DNA of 64,000 nt from Knufia peltigerae (lineage: Eukaryota > Ascomycota > Eurotiomycetes > Chaetothyriales > Trichomeriaceae), in the NCBI GenBank assembly GCA_030247855.1, contig JAPDRN010000141.1, positions 20,591 through 84,590 on the forward strand, given 5' to 3'. The position numbers and the translations under genes are program-made. Under the pieces are notes generated by a model. That model saw nothing but the letters and a program-made list of their open reading frames with translations. It did not search any database and was not told the origin of the DNA. Below, in pieces: positions 51,990 through 63,763 of this stretch. Every line of letters begins with the position of its first letter. Within the stretch, counting starts at the first letter, position 1.

Positions 51990-54900
51990 TCATCCACAAA
52001 TCTCCCATATGCCCAACCGTCCAATACTCTCACCAGCATTACGCACAATGCACAATCTTGCCCGTCTCTCTTGTTCCTTTGTCTTGACCACCAGGTCATC
52101 GTCATGTTTCCATCCTTCGACGAGTCGCTGCGCCCAGATCGATCCCACGGCCGTACCGCGACCCTCGGCGAGATTGTACCCTCCGGAAGTCACAAAGCCG
52201 ATCAAATCATGCGCATCCGGACAGGGCGGGTGTTTCGACCATTCGTCCTCCAAGGGTGGCGTATCGATCAGGTCTTGGAATGCTTCGAGAGGCGCAGATA
52301 TTCCTGCATCATCGTCTGCGTCGAGGTAAACACTCTCAACCTGCTTCTTGTCACCCCGTGTCTGTGTTTGTGCTTGTGCGCCGGCCTTGGCCGTGCCTCT
52401 TCCTTTCTGGGTCGGCACGGCTTTTGCCTGGACTTGTGGCCCTTTCGGGATTTCACCGTCCCCACGGCCAAAAGCACTGTTTGGACCAAATTGGTCTATG
52501 ATCTCTTGTGATGCATTCTTCGGCAACACATTGATATGGGCCAGTGATTCGCGATCGTACACTCGGTGAGCTCGCGGGAGTCCGAATTTATTGGTCTTTT
52601 GTTTGGGCAAGCGTACATTTGTGTGGGACACGTCATCCTTGACATCGAGGGCGATCCAGAGCGCGCGTAGGTCTCGCACGGCATTAGCATGCACTGAAGA
52701 ATCTGTCGTGCTCGTGGCAGGCGGAGGCTGGGCTGGAGGTGGTTCGGATGACCACGATTGCGGTTGGTCCTGTCCCTGCGATTCAGGATCCGTGTTGGTG
52801 ATCTTGGGTCCTTCGGTACTGTTCGCCGGCCTTGGAATCGATGGCAAGCGGTATATCCGCGCTGCGGGTGTCGGACTTCCTTTGTGAAGGAGCATTATGC
52901 GAACAGTCATCAATCCTGGGACGGAGGGGAAAGCGGCCGAATTTGGTTTCTTACATAGCGAGATACTCGCGCTCAGGCTGAGCTGTGTATATCCGCGCTC
53001 GACGAGGGGAGGGGTCATCTCACTTTCATCTTGGCTTTGCGGTCCTGCGTCTCTATTTGCTTTGACTTCTGCTATTGCTTCGGCAGCTTTGCGTTGCCGT
53101 TGTGTCAGAAGTAAAGGCTCATCGATGCTTTCATGGACGTGCTGTTCGACTTGATTCAGCACCTTCTGTACCTCGGGTACTTCAAGGTTCTGAAACAAAA
53201 ATTCCCAATCACAAGCCCAGCCACACCCAATCTCCCCGCGCCGACCAAGTCCCAAATCCAGCCGGTCCCAAGCAACCCTGTGCTTTGGTGGCCTCCGAAT
53301 CCATTGATCGAAGCGCTTCTCGCTCTCCGTTCTTTCCCATGCCTTGCCTGCTTCAGTGCCAGGGAAATCACCGGGGAACCAAGGCGCTTGAAGTTCGAAG
53401 GCCAATTGCTGTTTTTGATATAAGCCACCAAAGCGTGGGGTTCCGCCGGTAGAAAGGGGAAAATACATGAGCGATCGCCAAAGGGGATCTACACACTTCC
53501 ATGGCAGTAGAACAGTCCACGTGCCTTGCGGGTTGCCGCAGTTCGAGCCGAACCCTTTCTCCGCTCTTGATGCAAGAAGTATAACGGGGATCTGAGGGTC
53601 TTTTGGGGTAAGAGCTGGGCTTTGGCCTGGAGGCGCAAGCGCCTTTCGACGGTTAATAGCACCTTGTGATGGTAGTGCATCACAGACTCGCCATCGGTCG
53701 CGATGTGATGTTAGCGTTGAAGGCGTCCAAGACTTGTCCACAGGCCAGGAAACGAGAAGTTCATCTAGTTGAGTATTATCAGGATTAATTTGAGTTCTCT
53801 TGGGTGGGTAGTTGAGCCTTGGATCGATGACATCGAACGAAAGAGCGGCATTTTGCGGTAAAGAAGCAGGGTTGTTCAACCCAGCCAGAGATTTCCATGT
53901 CGACGCGGCTTGGTTTTCTGTGCCGACGAATGGTCGAAGAACGCCTAGCAAGGCTTCTGTTGACCCAGGGCCTTGGACATCAATGCTTCCAATCTCAAAG
54001 CGCAGATCCTCTACCAGGACCTGCGGTTTCTGCATCTTTGCTACCTTGAGTAATTCCTCCCATAGTTGGTGGAACGCCGCGGGATGTAGTCGCATCAGAA
54101 TGTGATGATCAAGTTTGCTCTTCCAGTTCGTCTGACCCATTGAACCTCCTGCCTGTCCATTTTGCTCGTCAACGTCCATGGCGTCTAGAGAGCTGGTATT
54201 GTCGTTGCTAGTAGACTTGTAATTTGGGCGCATGACCCAAATGATTTGTACAGGGGAAACTGGCTTTTTGATGCCATCTCGCTCATAAACCCACCCTTCA
54301 GCAAACCTTGTGCCCGACTTCCATTTCTTGTGCAGGCTAGGCGAAAGGTTTTTGGGAGAGAAGCCAAGAGCATTGAGCATACTGTCCAATGCAGGTTGGG
54401 TACCATGGCAGGAAACGGTCGACATATAGCTCACATCCCACGCTACACATCCGTGAGCACCGGCCGCACGGTGGCTAGGACGATAGCTCTTCTCTGTTGG
54501 ACGCAGTGGGATTGCGAGTTTCCATAATGGCTCTATAGGCCGAGTCATATGCGCTCTCTTCGCGTGCCAAAGGTGAGTAGGTAACCATGTCTTGTTTACC
54601 TGCCTTCTTTGAAACTTCACGGTGGCTTTGGGCGGCTTTGCCAATGTATTCTTCTTCACTCTCGGTATTCTCTCAATGGAAACATGCTTTTCTGGATCTG
54701 TCTGCTTTGCATTTGCTTTGGCCTCCTTCTTTTTTCGACGAACAGTCTTTCTCTGTTGAGTTAACTGCTGTATACGTTTTGCTGTGCCGAGTCGAAGTCT
54801 CAATCGTTTGGATGGAGTCCGCGTTCTCTTGGTGACCGTTGGAGTGTTATCGTCCTTCATCTACTCAGCCTGGTCAGCCCTGTCAGTCTCAACGTCCCCT

Positions 54901-55251
54901 GATGAGAATATTCCCACCCACCTCACGTTCTGCCCGCCCCCGTAGCCGCTTTGGCACCTTCTTAGCATTGTGACTAGCTGTCCGTCGTCGCATGTGCCTC
55001 GGGACTTGCTGGAAAGCTCTTTGACTCAGGGCATCTCTAGTCCTTTGCATGCTCCTTTCAAGGGCACCAATCTCGAACTCTCGGGCTCTCAAGAAGGAAG
55101 CGACGTTGAGTTCTCCATTGGCCGGCAAGACAGCGTTGGTGGGCTCGACAGAAATGGCCCTGGAATCAAAGTATTTCTGGCGTTTACGGGACTTTGACGC
55201 TTGAGGCTGTTTGGCAGACGCCGCCTTGCGTTTCTGACCAGCCGATTGCAT
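51990..55251 (-). CDS. POP1: RNase P/MRP protein Pop1
   Basis: Exon 1 is 55251-54922 (110 codons) and exon 2 is 54860-51990, giving 1066 aa. The 61-nt intron has GTGGGT, GCTGACC and GAGTAG and joins GRAERE to MKDDN in phase 0. N-terminal Pop1 signatures: FLRAREFEIGALERSM, RAFQQVPRHMRRRTASHN, KKVPKRLRGRA. Further on are WLPTHLWHAKRAHM (the Pop1 WHAKR motif), GCVAWDVSYMSTVSC, and the POPLD region (VLLPWKCVDPLWRSLMYFP, GGTPRFGGLYQKQQLAFE). Pop1 is the large core scaffold of RNase P, which removes tRNA 5' leaders, and of RNase MRP in rRNA processing (family knowledge). Start: the frame is open to 55269 but begins with GTG there; the first ATG is 55251. Confidence 0.94.
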
Positions 55252-56000
55252 CTGACCAGACACTGTCACTTCATTATATTATGTTGGGTCTAGCGACTGT
55301 TCAACGCGCAGGCGCGTTGACTTAAATCTCAAAACCCCAGATTATGGATTATGGATTATGTCATCCTTGGCGTTTGACCACCACCAAGTCGGTCTCTAGG
55401 TTTTCGTATTCGTATTTCACTTCAGGCTTCATGCCTCGGTAATTTTTCTTCTCGACGGTCTCTGGTATCTCAGTTGCCTTGCAAAGGCTCTGACGATTGC
55501 CCGAAACTTCTTGACGGACTCAAATTATACCTAAAAATAGGCAGGCAAGAAACAAAGTGGCTGCCTGTCAAGCACTTGGAGCCGCGGCACAACCAGCTCC
55601 ATGTGCTACAGACAGACTCAGGCTTGACTTTTTTCAGCAGGTCTTGAGCTATCGATTCGACATACTAGCACACCCATGTAATAGCCGACGCATGTCGGGA
55701 GATGCGTATACTCCAATCGACCCCGGTACTATCGAGAGCTAAGACTGCGTGCCGCAATGATCGCTCCGCAAGTTCCCCTCCCTACAATGTCCATGACGAG
55801 GTATACGAGACACGAGTACCACCCAACCCGAGGAAGATCGCGGTAGGTCTCGTGAAGAATACTAGATTCGGTCGCAGCACCTCAGGTTCCTAAAAGTATA
55901 CAAACTTGCTTCACAGTCACAGGTGAACTCTTATATTCATTCCCACACTTTTCCCTCCATTCTTGGGTGTTACTTGCATCTTGAAACAGAGGTGGGCAAT
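55252..56000. other. Divergent promoter region POP1 / carboxylesterase
   Basis: A 749-nt region. A short tandem (ATTATGGATT repeated near 55342-55360) is the only repeat noticed. Confidence 0.45.
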
Positions 56001-57847
56001 ATGATGCACTTTAACCTCAACCTAGCGGCCTTGTGCTCTTTGATTTTGATACTTGAACTTTCTCTTGCTCAGAAACTTCCTCAGGTTGACCTCGGATACG
56101 AAGTTCACCAAGCAATAGCTTTCAACGTACAGTACATCCCCATCTACTTCCACTGAATCCTGCATGTTAACACCATTCCAGGAATCAGGCCAGTTGTACA
56201 ACTTCAGCAATATCAGATACGCACAGCCTCCAGTAGGCAAGTTGCGCTTTGCCGCTCCTGTACCTCCTCAAGGACGTAACCCGAACGTACAGAATGGCAA
56301 CTCTACGCCTATCTGTCCGGTCGCATGGCCAACATGGGAACTGATTTCGGCGGGGTTTGTTGCATCCTTCATAGAGGGAAACGCCACTAGCTTCAACTAC
56401 ACCGAAGCAGAGCAGGAACTTCAACTGTATCTAGCAGCAAATGGCAACTCGAGTTACACCCCTACCCCCCGAGAGACCGAGGATTGCCTGTTCCTTGATG
56501 TCATTGTGCCCAAGGCCGTCTTTGACGGTGCCCACGGTGCTCGGCGACGACGCCAGAATGGTGGTGCCAGCGTACTGGTCTGGTAAGAAAATATCCCTCC
56601 CCTCCTTTCCTTTCCTTTTCCACCGTCACATCCTGACTTTGACCCAATACAGGATCTATGGCGGAGGCTACGTAGGAGGCGACAAGTCCTCATCCAACCC
56701 GTCTGGTCTGATAAAGTCGAGCCAAGCGAACGGAGACCCGGGGCTCATCTTCGTCGCCATGAACTACCGCCTTGGAGCACTCGGCTGGCTCTCGGGGCCG
56801 ACCTTCCAGTCCGCCGGCGGCGTCTCCAACGCGGGCCTGTACGACCAGCGCCTCGCCCTCGAATGGGTACAGAAATACATCCACCTGTTCGGCGGTGACC
56901 CTTCCAAAGTCACGGTGATGGGTGAGTCGGCGGGCGGCGGCAGCATCGAGCACCAAATGACGGCGTACGGAGGTCAAAGGCCCGTTCCATTTTCCCGGGC
57001 GGTCCTACAGTCGCCCGGGTTTCTCCCGACGACGTCCCAGTTCGTGCAGGAAAACACGACGAACCTGTTCCTCAAGTACCTCAACGTCTCGTCGATCGAG
57101 GAAGCCCGGAACGCGTCCTCCCTCGCCGTGATGACCGCCAACTACAACCTCATCACCAACGCGCAGTACGCCTCGTACGCCGTCGGGCCCGTCGTGGACG
57201 GGACCTTTGCGCCCAACCTGCCGGGGATCGCGTTCCTGAACGGGGCGTACACCAAGAACCTCACCGTCATGGCGGGCCACAACACGAACGAGGCACCCGC
57301 CTTCACCCCCCCGTTCATCGGGACCGACGCCGAGCTCGCGGGGTACCTCAGGACCGCCTTCCCCACGATCGCCACCCCGGTGGTCGACCACATCGTCCAC
57401 ACGCTGTACCCGTTGTCCAGCTACCCGGCCCCGATCGACCGCACCATGGCCCTGATCAACGAACTCCTCTTCCAGTGCAACACCGACTACGTGGCCCGCG
57501 CGTACGGCAACAGGACGTACAACTACCAGTTCGAGGTCTTCCCGGCCCTGCACGGCTACGACGTCCCTTACTCGTTCTACAACGGCCAGGCCACCAACGT
57601 CAGTGCCGACATGGTCGCCCCCGTCGCCCGCGCCATGCAGTCCTACCTCGTCAACTTCGCCATGACGGGGGACCCCAACGGCCCCGGGCTGCCGTACTTC
57701 CCCGTGCAGGGCAACAACGCGACCGAGATGGGATTGAACGCCATCCTCCTCTCCGCGACGGCCGGGGCCACGCCGGACGTCATGGTCCAGCGTGACCCCA
57801 CCGTCGGCGCGAGGTGTGCCTGGCTACAAAAGGCCTTGTACTCGTGA
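56001..57847 (+). CDS. Secreted type-B carboxylesterase/lipase
   Basis: Exons 56001-56126, 56182-56582 and 56653-57847 give 573 aa. Intron 1 (55 nt) is GTACAG to TTCCAG; intron 2 (70 nt) is GTAAGA to ATACAG. The N-terminus MMHFNLNLAALCSLILILEL with following SLAQ is a signal peptide. Alpha/beta-hydrolase type-B motifs: FSNIRYAQPPVGKLRFA, EDCLFLDVIVP, the oxyanion segment VLVWIYGGGYVGG, the nucleophile elbow VTVMGESAGGGS (Ser ~268), an acid in GHNTNEAPAF and the catalytic His in PALHGYDVPYSF. The usual disulphide around EDCLFLD is present. It hydrolyses carboxyl esters outside the cell (family knowledge); the substrate is open. Exon 3 is very GC-rich in third positions (57000-57800). Its right-hand neighbour is a minus-strand fungal transcription factor. 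Confidence 0.92.
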
Positions 57848-58808
57848 CGACAAGGCATTGAGAAAGTGTGACAACGACAACTCGCGGGACCGGTAATGGT
57901 CAAGAATCGGAAAGAGTGATTAGAAAACAGAAAGGCCTTTGTGCGCGTGTGAAATGAGGAAACGACAACGATACTCTGGAAAGAGAACGATACGAGTAGT
58001 AATTCGAAATTTGGGCAAAGACTAATGTGAGATGATTTGCGTGAGCAAGAATGCTCGAGGCAGTAGAGCCAGCTAGATAACTTGTGTGACCTGTTGGACT
58101 CTACGACCAGAGCGTTTTTACAGTAGTATATCGTGAGGTTACTCGCTATCATACAATTGAAAATGAAAATGACATCTTTTTGGGGGGAGGTCTCATCATG
58201 TCGGTTAGAGGTCATTGCTCTCGGAGGATATGTCCGGTATAATTTCATTCGTCGTCCCAGAAACCAGGAAAAAAGACAAAAGAACAGAAAAGAAAAAAAT
58301 CCGTCTCCGTTCTTCAAAATCTCAGTCAAAAAAATGTGTGTCAATGACGGTGTACTCCCCGAGGCCACCATACCGGGGCCATGAGAATGTAGATGCAAAT
58401 GCCATGATATGCTGAATGCATTGCGATTACAGGGCGAACAAAACCCTTTTTCAGCTCCGCAAGGGTAGAAAGATGGCAAAAATTGGGGGTGTGCGTCATT
58501 TGGTAACAGTGCAATGCCTTTTTGTGTGTCCTGATGACACAGGTCTGTTGGTGGTCCTCGATATTGACTTGACCTTGGGTGGTCTGTAGCACATGTGAGA
58601 CAGAATGTTCGCCTATCCAGGGGGTGAATGACATAATAAAGGACGATGCGGATTTGATCAGACCCCCTTAGGAGTTCGGGAAATCTCTGTGGGCCTCTCC
58701 GGCGAGCGAAAAGTTGTAACACAGGATTTCAAGACGTGATGTTTTCGGGCTGGACATTTCTTGGTCTAGTACAGATATATCTCTCGGCATCAGGCGGTGT
58801 CGTACTCT
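57848..58808. other. Convergent 3' region, esterase and transcription factor
   Basis: A 961-nt region. A minus-strand open frame of 359 codons (57643-58722) spans it but begins with GTG, reaches into the esterase exon and has no domain; it is treated as chance. No other feature was seen. Confidence 0.45.
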
Positions 58809-60635
58809 TCATTGGATTTCCCCCAGGTACGTCTCAAGGGTAAACATTGGTGGCAAGGGAACATTCGTCCTCGGTGGTCCTGGAGTGCCGTCTTCGGCTG
58901 CGTTGTTGTGGTCTGTTGCCTGACTGGTCCCTCGTGTTCTGGTCGGTAAGCTTCTCGGCCGGGCCCAGTCCTCACCAAAGCCACCGGAGCTTGCCGATGC
59001 AGGTGTCGACTCTCGGGTGGAATGTTTCGTGCCGGACGAGCTCAACGGGCTACGTTGGATTTCTTCACCAGTTTCCATAAAGCGAGGGTTTTGCTGCATC
59101 TGCTGATGATCGCTCAGTGCTTCTCGCCAACTGGTCCGCCACGCTTGCTTCAAGGGTTCATACCATAGGAATTGCTGCATGGCATGGCTGATTGCGGACC
59201 ACGACCTAGCTTCTGGGAATTTCTCGAAGAAGGTCTGGCACAGCCACAGGCTCTCGTGACTCAAGTCGTGGTCCAATTTCCACGATGCGATCACGATCAT
59301 CCAGATCCATATCAGGCAAGCCCTCTCGGCAGCGTTCCGGCAAGGCGTAAATCGGAGGGATCTGGTCAGCTCCTGTCGGGCTCCGCGGTAAGGCGTTATC
59401 TTCGCCGATATGCCGGCCGGACTGTGTATATCGAAGCAGAAAAGGATGATGGCAAGGCAGATGTTCTTCTCCAGACTGTGCACCGTGGAAGCTGACGCGT
59501 GGAGGCATGAGCACGTGTCGAAGATGTCTTGATAGTCTTGTCCATCTGGGATGGGATCATTGATTAACGGAAGGTGTAGGTTGTTTTCCTTGGCCCGAGC
59601 GAAACGGTTCACTCTAGACAGTATCTCGACCACGTCCACGCCAAGGGTTCCTTGATATGCCAGTGACTTGAATCCATCGGGAAGGGTGCCAATAAGTTCC
59701 AGCATGTCTGAGTCAAACGGATGTTGAGGATATATCCTGTTTTGTTTCCGTTTAGCCAACGGGAATATAGACTGTGCACCCGTTTCCAGCATCCAGAAAT
59801 AATCGAATTGGATCAGATAGGCCTTGACCAATCCACGGCAACCAAGTTTGTCCAAACCGCCCTTTCTGGCCACCACTAGGGCCAAGCCCTTCCGGTGTGC
59901 AATATTGTCGCTTCCATCAAGGACGTCAAGCGCCGCCAGTGCCAGTACTGTCATCAATGTAGCATCATCTGGTCGTTCATCTGGACGTTTATCCTGCTTG
60001 GAGAGATGCTCGCTTAAGACGGCAATGGCCTTGCGCCTATGAAAATCAACTTCTCGAGAAAATGGCATGATTGGATTCTGGCGCTTCTCCAGATAGGCTT
60101 GAGACAGTGCAACAGCGCCATGGAATGCACTTTCATGATTGAGAATTAATGGGTACACCCACGTCATCATCGGGTTGACAGTGTTCATGGCCATCAATAG
60201 TGGTTCGTGTAATGGACTCAAAACCTGCGTATAGTAGTCGAGCGCCGTTCTGACGCAAGGGGTGCGTTGGCCCGGCAAGACGTCAAAGGGATCGGTGCGA
60301 ATGCCATTGAAATTCATCTCCAAGGGAGAGGGTGTTTGTAGGAATGAAAGGGTCTGCGGTGTTGCTGGAGATTGCGTTTGTGACCTCTTTAGCCGCCGCC
60401 GGTCCACGGAGGAAACTTCACTGCCCTCGCTGCCTCGTCCGGCGGCTTCGTTGGCAGCCAAAGGGGATCTTTGCGGTAGTGCATAGCGAGGCTGTTTTTG
60501 CTGACGAACCGATGTTCTGTATTTGCTAGAGATATGAGATTTCACAGCGCGTCGGTGGGACGCACTGTGGTTCGGAGTGTTTTGATAATCTACAAATGTG
60601 AAGCTGTTGGCAGCATTGTCGTTTGAGTTCGCCAT
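58809..60635 (-). CDS. Fungal-specific transcription factor-domain protein
   Basis: A single-exon gene of 608 aa. The start chosen is ATG 60635, because MANSNDNAANSFTFVDYQN followed by RRAVKSHISSKYR is the conserved opening (FxFV...R..V.SH....Y) of a common fungal regulator family; the 53 upstream codons look like leader. There is no zinc cluster. The middle and C-terminal part form an all-helical block like Fungal_trans_2: MTWVYPLILNHESAFHGAVA, RRKAIAVLSEHLSK, ATLMTVLALAALDVLDGS, HRKGLALVVARKGGLDKLG and RACLIWIWMIVIASWKLDH. A Ser/Pro-rich tail ends the protein. Such proteins lack an obvious DNA-binding domain and are presumed regulators (family knowledge). It could control the neighbouring esterase, but only proximity suggests this. 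Confidence 0.8.
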   Translation of the reverse strand: MANSNDNAANSFTFVDYQNTPNHSASHRRAVKSHISSKYRTSVRQQKQPRYALPQRSPLAANEAAGRGSEGSEVSSVDRRRLKRSQTQSPATPQTLSFLQTPSPLEMNFNGIRTDPFDVLPGQRTPCVRTALDYYTQVLSPLHEPLLMAMNTVNPMMTWVYPLILNHESAFHGAVALSQAYLEKRQNPIMPFSREVDFHRRKAIAVLSEHLSKQDKRPDERPDDATLMTVLALAALDVLDGSDNIAHRKGLALVVARKGGLDKLGCRGLVKAYLIQFDYFWMLETGAQSIFPLAKRKQNRIYPQHPFDSDMLELIGTLPDGFKSLAYQGTLGVDVVEILSRVNRFARAKENNLHLPLINDPIPDGQDYQDIFDTCSCLHASASTVHSLEKNICLAIILFCFDIHSPAGISAKITPYRGARQELTRSLRFTPCRNAAERACLIWIWMIVIASWKLDHDLSHESLWLCQTFFEKFPEARSWSAISHAMQQFLWYEPLKQAWRTSWREALSDHQQMQQNPRFMETGEEIQRSPLSSSGTKHSTRESTPASASSGGFGEDWARPRSLPTRTRGTSQATDHNNAAEDGTPGPPRTNVPLPPMFTLETYLGEIQ

Positions 60636-62161
60636 TGAATGAAGCCGGTAGTTGTGATCATGCTTTCGCTGAATTGCCGAGTCATTGACGAAAGTTCCAA
60701 GGCCCTCGCAGACGATGGGAGAGTGATTGGGGGGATGGCGAGTAGTGGCGACAAGATGAGAAACGTGATGTGGTGTGACCAATTGAAAGTTCAAGTCAAG
60801 CGCGACGGCGTCCTCTACGGTCCAGCTATCAATCCGTCCGAGTCAGGGAACAAACGTGGTATTGGATATTCCGTGAACAAGAAGATAACGTTTGGTGGCC
60901 GCTTAACATGTCGTCTGTGGTGCCATTGCGGGATGCACAGGGTTCAGATGTCACTGGTAAGCGGCTGACAGGTCCCCCGCAGTTGTCGAGTCGACAGAAG
61001 AGAGTTTGCGTTGTTGAGGTTGAACAGAAAACAGAGAATGATTGGCGAGAGGTGAGCCGAGTTCGCCGGTAAGCTGGGATGCAGCAGTGGCCCTGCAGAT
61101 GGAAGAACAGGGTGGAGGTTGAAACAATGCGACAGGGTCGCTGAGGAGGTGAAAGTTAACTCGTCAATAGCTGATTTCAGTTAGAGCCCGCCAAGACACT
61201 AGGCACCGGCTATCTGGAAAGCCATTCGAATACGGAATAGTCCCATACTAGGAAGCATTCCTTGGTTGCTGCCAACACAGCATGTCTTGGGTGTTTCCAG
61301 GATCCGGGGTCTAGCAGCAAGGCCTGAGTCTTCGTGTTTCTCTCTCCCCTCCTCTTCTGTTTTTTTGGACATCAAGTCCAGCCCATATCGGCCGCCATAC
61401 AGTGCGAGGTGTGGTGGACGGCTGCGAGCTGAGGCCATGTAAAACTAAGCCGGCGATAGTGTAGTTCGTCCGAAAACTCCGATTTGGTTTCTGCCCCTGA
61501 GGGTGAGTACGGAGTGTCCACGGAGCACGCGATGTCTGGTTGACTTTGCGCAAAAATATCATGTAGAACTGAGGTGAAACAATTTTACGGTGTTGCTTTT
61601 ATTCATCGATGCTGCCATCCCTAGAGCCAAGGCTTGGACATTCCATTTCCATCTTTTGAGTTGCAAAAGGACGGGCTCCAACGCACAAGCTTCGTTTGCC
61701 TCACAGCCAACCCATGGAATGCCGAATTTGGTAAGCAGTGGCCTAACTTGATTGGGGTAATACGAAGCATATTACCGATTGGATGATGGGTGTTGAAGTC
61801 GCACCGTGGCTCTTGCTTGAGCCTACCAAATTGATGAGCTAAACTGTTTGTCCTCTGGCTTGCGGTTGCAGTGGCCATTCGATTACGGAAGAAGATTTTG
61901 ATGGCGAAGAACATGGGTTGTGAAAGCTTATGTAAAAATTCATCAGTTGCCGTTTCCGCCTGAATAGGATTCCCCAAGCAGCCCTCTGAACCGGAGGGAG
62001 TCAACATGTGAAAACATCTTAGGTTCAAAAAGGTTCTGTAGGCCCTAGTCGTGTATTATGATGTCTTCTCCGAGCGCACGTTCTCAAAAAGCCAGATCTC
62101 TTTTTTCGTAGAGCCCTCGCAATAATTCAGGAAGCGACTTTCAAGGTACAACACAGCGGCG
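60636..62161. other. Divergent promoter region, transcription factor / bZIP
   Basis: A 1.5-kb region between two regulator genes. One GTACGGAGT word lies at 61507-61515. Minus ORFs at 61621-62028 (136 codons) and 61311-61562 have no recognised domain. Nothing else was supported. Confidence 0.45.
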
Positions 62162-62924
62162 ATGGAATTCTCTTTCACTCTCGACCAAACAAAGGCAACA
62201 GGCCCGGAAGGATCGTATCTTGGTCTCAAGCCACCATCGGATTCATCATCAAGCTCACCTGATGTATGTACCATGCCAAATCCCCTCCGACGCCTGGTCA
62301 CACTGTGGCTGACCTTATGCCATTTAGAGCCTCGACAATCCCTTGTTGACCATGAATACCCTGTCCCCTGGACTTGACCCTACGTGCCAGACATGGGATG
62401 CTGTCGACTTTGACCTCTTCGATTCATTTGCAGACTGCGGCAGTCTATGTTTGAGTCCGAGAGAGCAGCTGCCGTCCACAACCTCAAAGAATGGACCGGT
62501 GCCACCTTCGAAAGCCAAGCGGCGAGCGCAGAATCGAGCGTCCCAACGGGCATTCCGTGAACGCAAAGACCGACATGTCAAGGGTTTGGAGTATCAGCTC
62601 GAAACTCTGAATGAAAAGCACCAAGACCTCCTCACTTCTTACTCCAAACAAGCCGAAATCATCACGCTGCTCTACAAGCGCATCAAGGATCTTCAAACGG
62701 AGATTAGAACGATCAAAGTGACTAATGATCCAAGTGGAGGCAGCCAGTCCATGAACTACAAGCACACACCAGACTGCTTCGACGCCTTCGCCTTTGGTGG
62801 AAATCCGGGCTCGATGTTGTTCAGTGCCGACGGTTTCAACTTGGACGAGGTCGGTCAGGGCTCTCTGGACCAGAAGCCGGCTGAAAGTGAGAGTCTGCCG
62901 TTGTTCGAGGATCTGCTGCGATAG
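62162..62924 (+). CDS. AP-1-like bZIP transcription factor
   Basis: Exons 62162-62263 and 62328-62924 give 232 aa. The 64-nt intron has GTATGT, GCTGACC and TTTAG and joins SSSPD to SLDNP in phase 0. The basic region KRRAQNRASQRAFRERKDRH (~91-110) carries the NxxxQRxFR pattern of Yap/Pap1 proteins. A leucine-zipper helix (VKGLEYQLETLNEKHQDLL, then heptads to IKDLQTEIRTI) follows directly. The C-terminal LPLFEDLLR is a short acidic-hydrophobic end typical of this group. The few Cys (PTC, DCGSLC) do not form a clear Yap1-type redox domain, so a small RsmA/Yap3-like member is more likely than the main oxidative-stress regulator. The start is the first ATG; the frame of exon 2 alone has only an internal Met. 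Confidence 0.87.
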
Positions 62925-63368
62925 TCACGATGAACGATCTCGGTTTTGCCATGTTTTGGGGCACTAAGTTCCATTGTTTCACGCAAAATATCTGTAATGC
63001 AACACGTCACTTTCACAAGGTAGCGGAGCATCTTGGCCCAGGTGCTGTGAACATACAGTAGTGTCCAGGTGAATTGGGTCGCCTTTGATCGATATGGGAG
63101 TTTGACGATGCTCTGGACATTAGCTTGATTGATTTGATAACCAATGCACGTTCATTAGTCACGCCAGATATCAAGGCAGATTGCTGAATGTTGACAATTG
63201 TTGGTTTCTATGATCTTATTTATGACAAAGTATGCATATGTTCAAGGGGTCAGCTGAAGCGCGGATCTATCCACTTCAGAGTTTTTAGTCGATTGATGAT
63301 CATACCCGTATGCACATGGAGCTCTTGGGCACTACGGAGGCAGATGGACAGCAATGCCCTTTCTGCTA
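62925..63368. other. Convergent 3' region of bZIP and peroxiredoxin genes
   Basis: A 444-nt region with no gene or repeat recognised. Confidence 0.5.
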
Positions 63369-63763
63369 TCACAGCTTAGCAAGAACGGCCTGGGCGCTGG
63401 AGACCTGTTGATTGAGTACGGTCAGCATATCATACTTGACAACGCACGGTGTTTCCGATGAAGAAGCTAAGGTGGTGCAACAGCATCCACTATATGCCAG
63501 TAGCTTGGCCGTATGCAACCTGACCTTATGGACAGTACACAAGCCATCACGTTCCGGGAAAACGGGGACGTTATGGTTGCATTACATGAGGCTTGCAAAG
63601 GACGGTTCTGGGCAGGCAAACTCACTGTAACATCACGACCAGGCTCCTTTTCCGCATAGACGACCTTGCCATGGTCAATGACGATAGCATATCTGGCGGT
63701 GCGCTCGCCGAGGTTCCAGCCTATCGATTTCGAGAACTTGGCTTCGGGGTCGCTTAGGAAGAG
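63369..63763 (-). CDS. Peroxiredoxin (Asp f 3/PMP20 type), C-terminal exons
   Basis: The last two exons are visible: 63763-63626 (46 codons) and 63404-63369 (11 codons plus stop). The 221-nt intron between them has GTGAGT, GCTGACC and CAACAG. The peptide LFLSDPEAKFSKSIGWNLGE, then RYAIVIDHGKVVYAEKEPGR, and the last exon VSSAQAVLAKL are the C-terminal part of the redoxin-domain, one-conserved-Cys peroxiredoxins such as Aspergillus Asp f 3 and yeast Ahp1. They reduce peroxides, often in peroxisome or cytosol; the AKL-like end here fits a PTS1-type peroxisomal signal (family knowledge for the signal, inference for use). The exons with the peroxidatic Cys lie beyond 64000, across an intron of at least 237 nt. 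Confidence 0.85.

Noticed and set aside
57643..58722. Minus-strand open frame of 359 codons
   Set aside because: It starts with GTG, overlaps the well-supported esterase exon on the other strand, has no domain and an uneven composition. Judged a chance frame.
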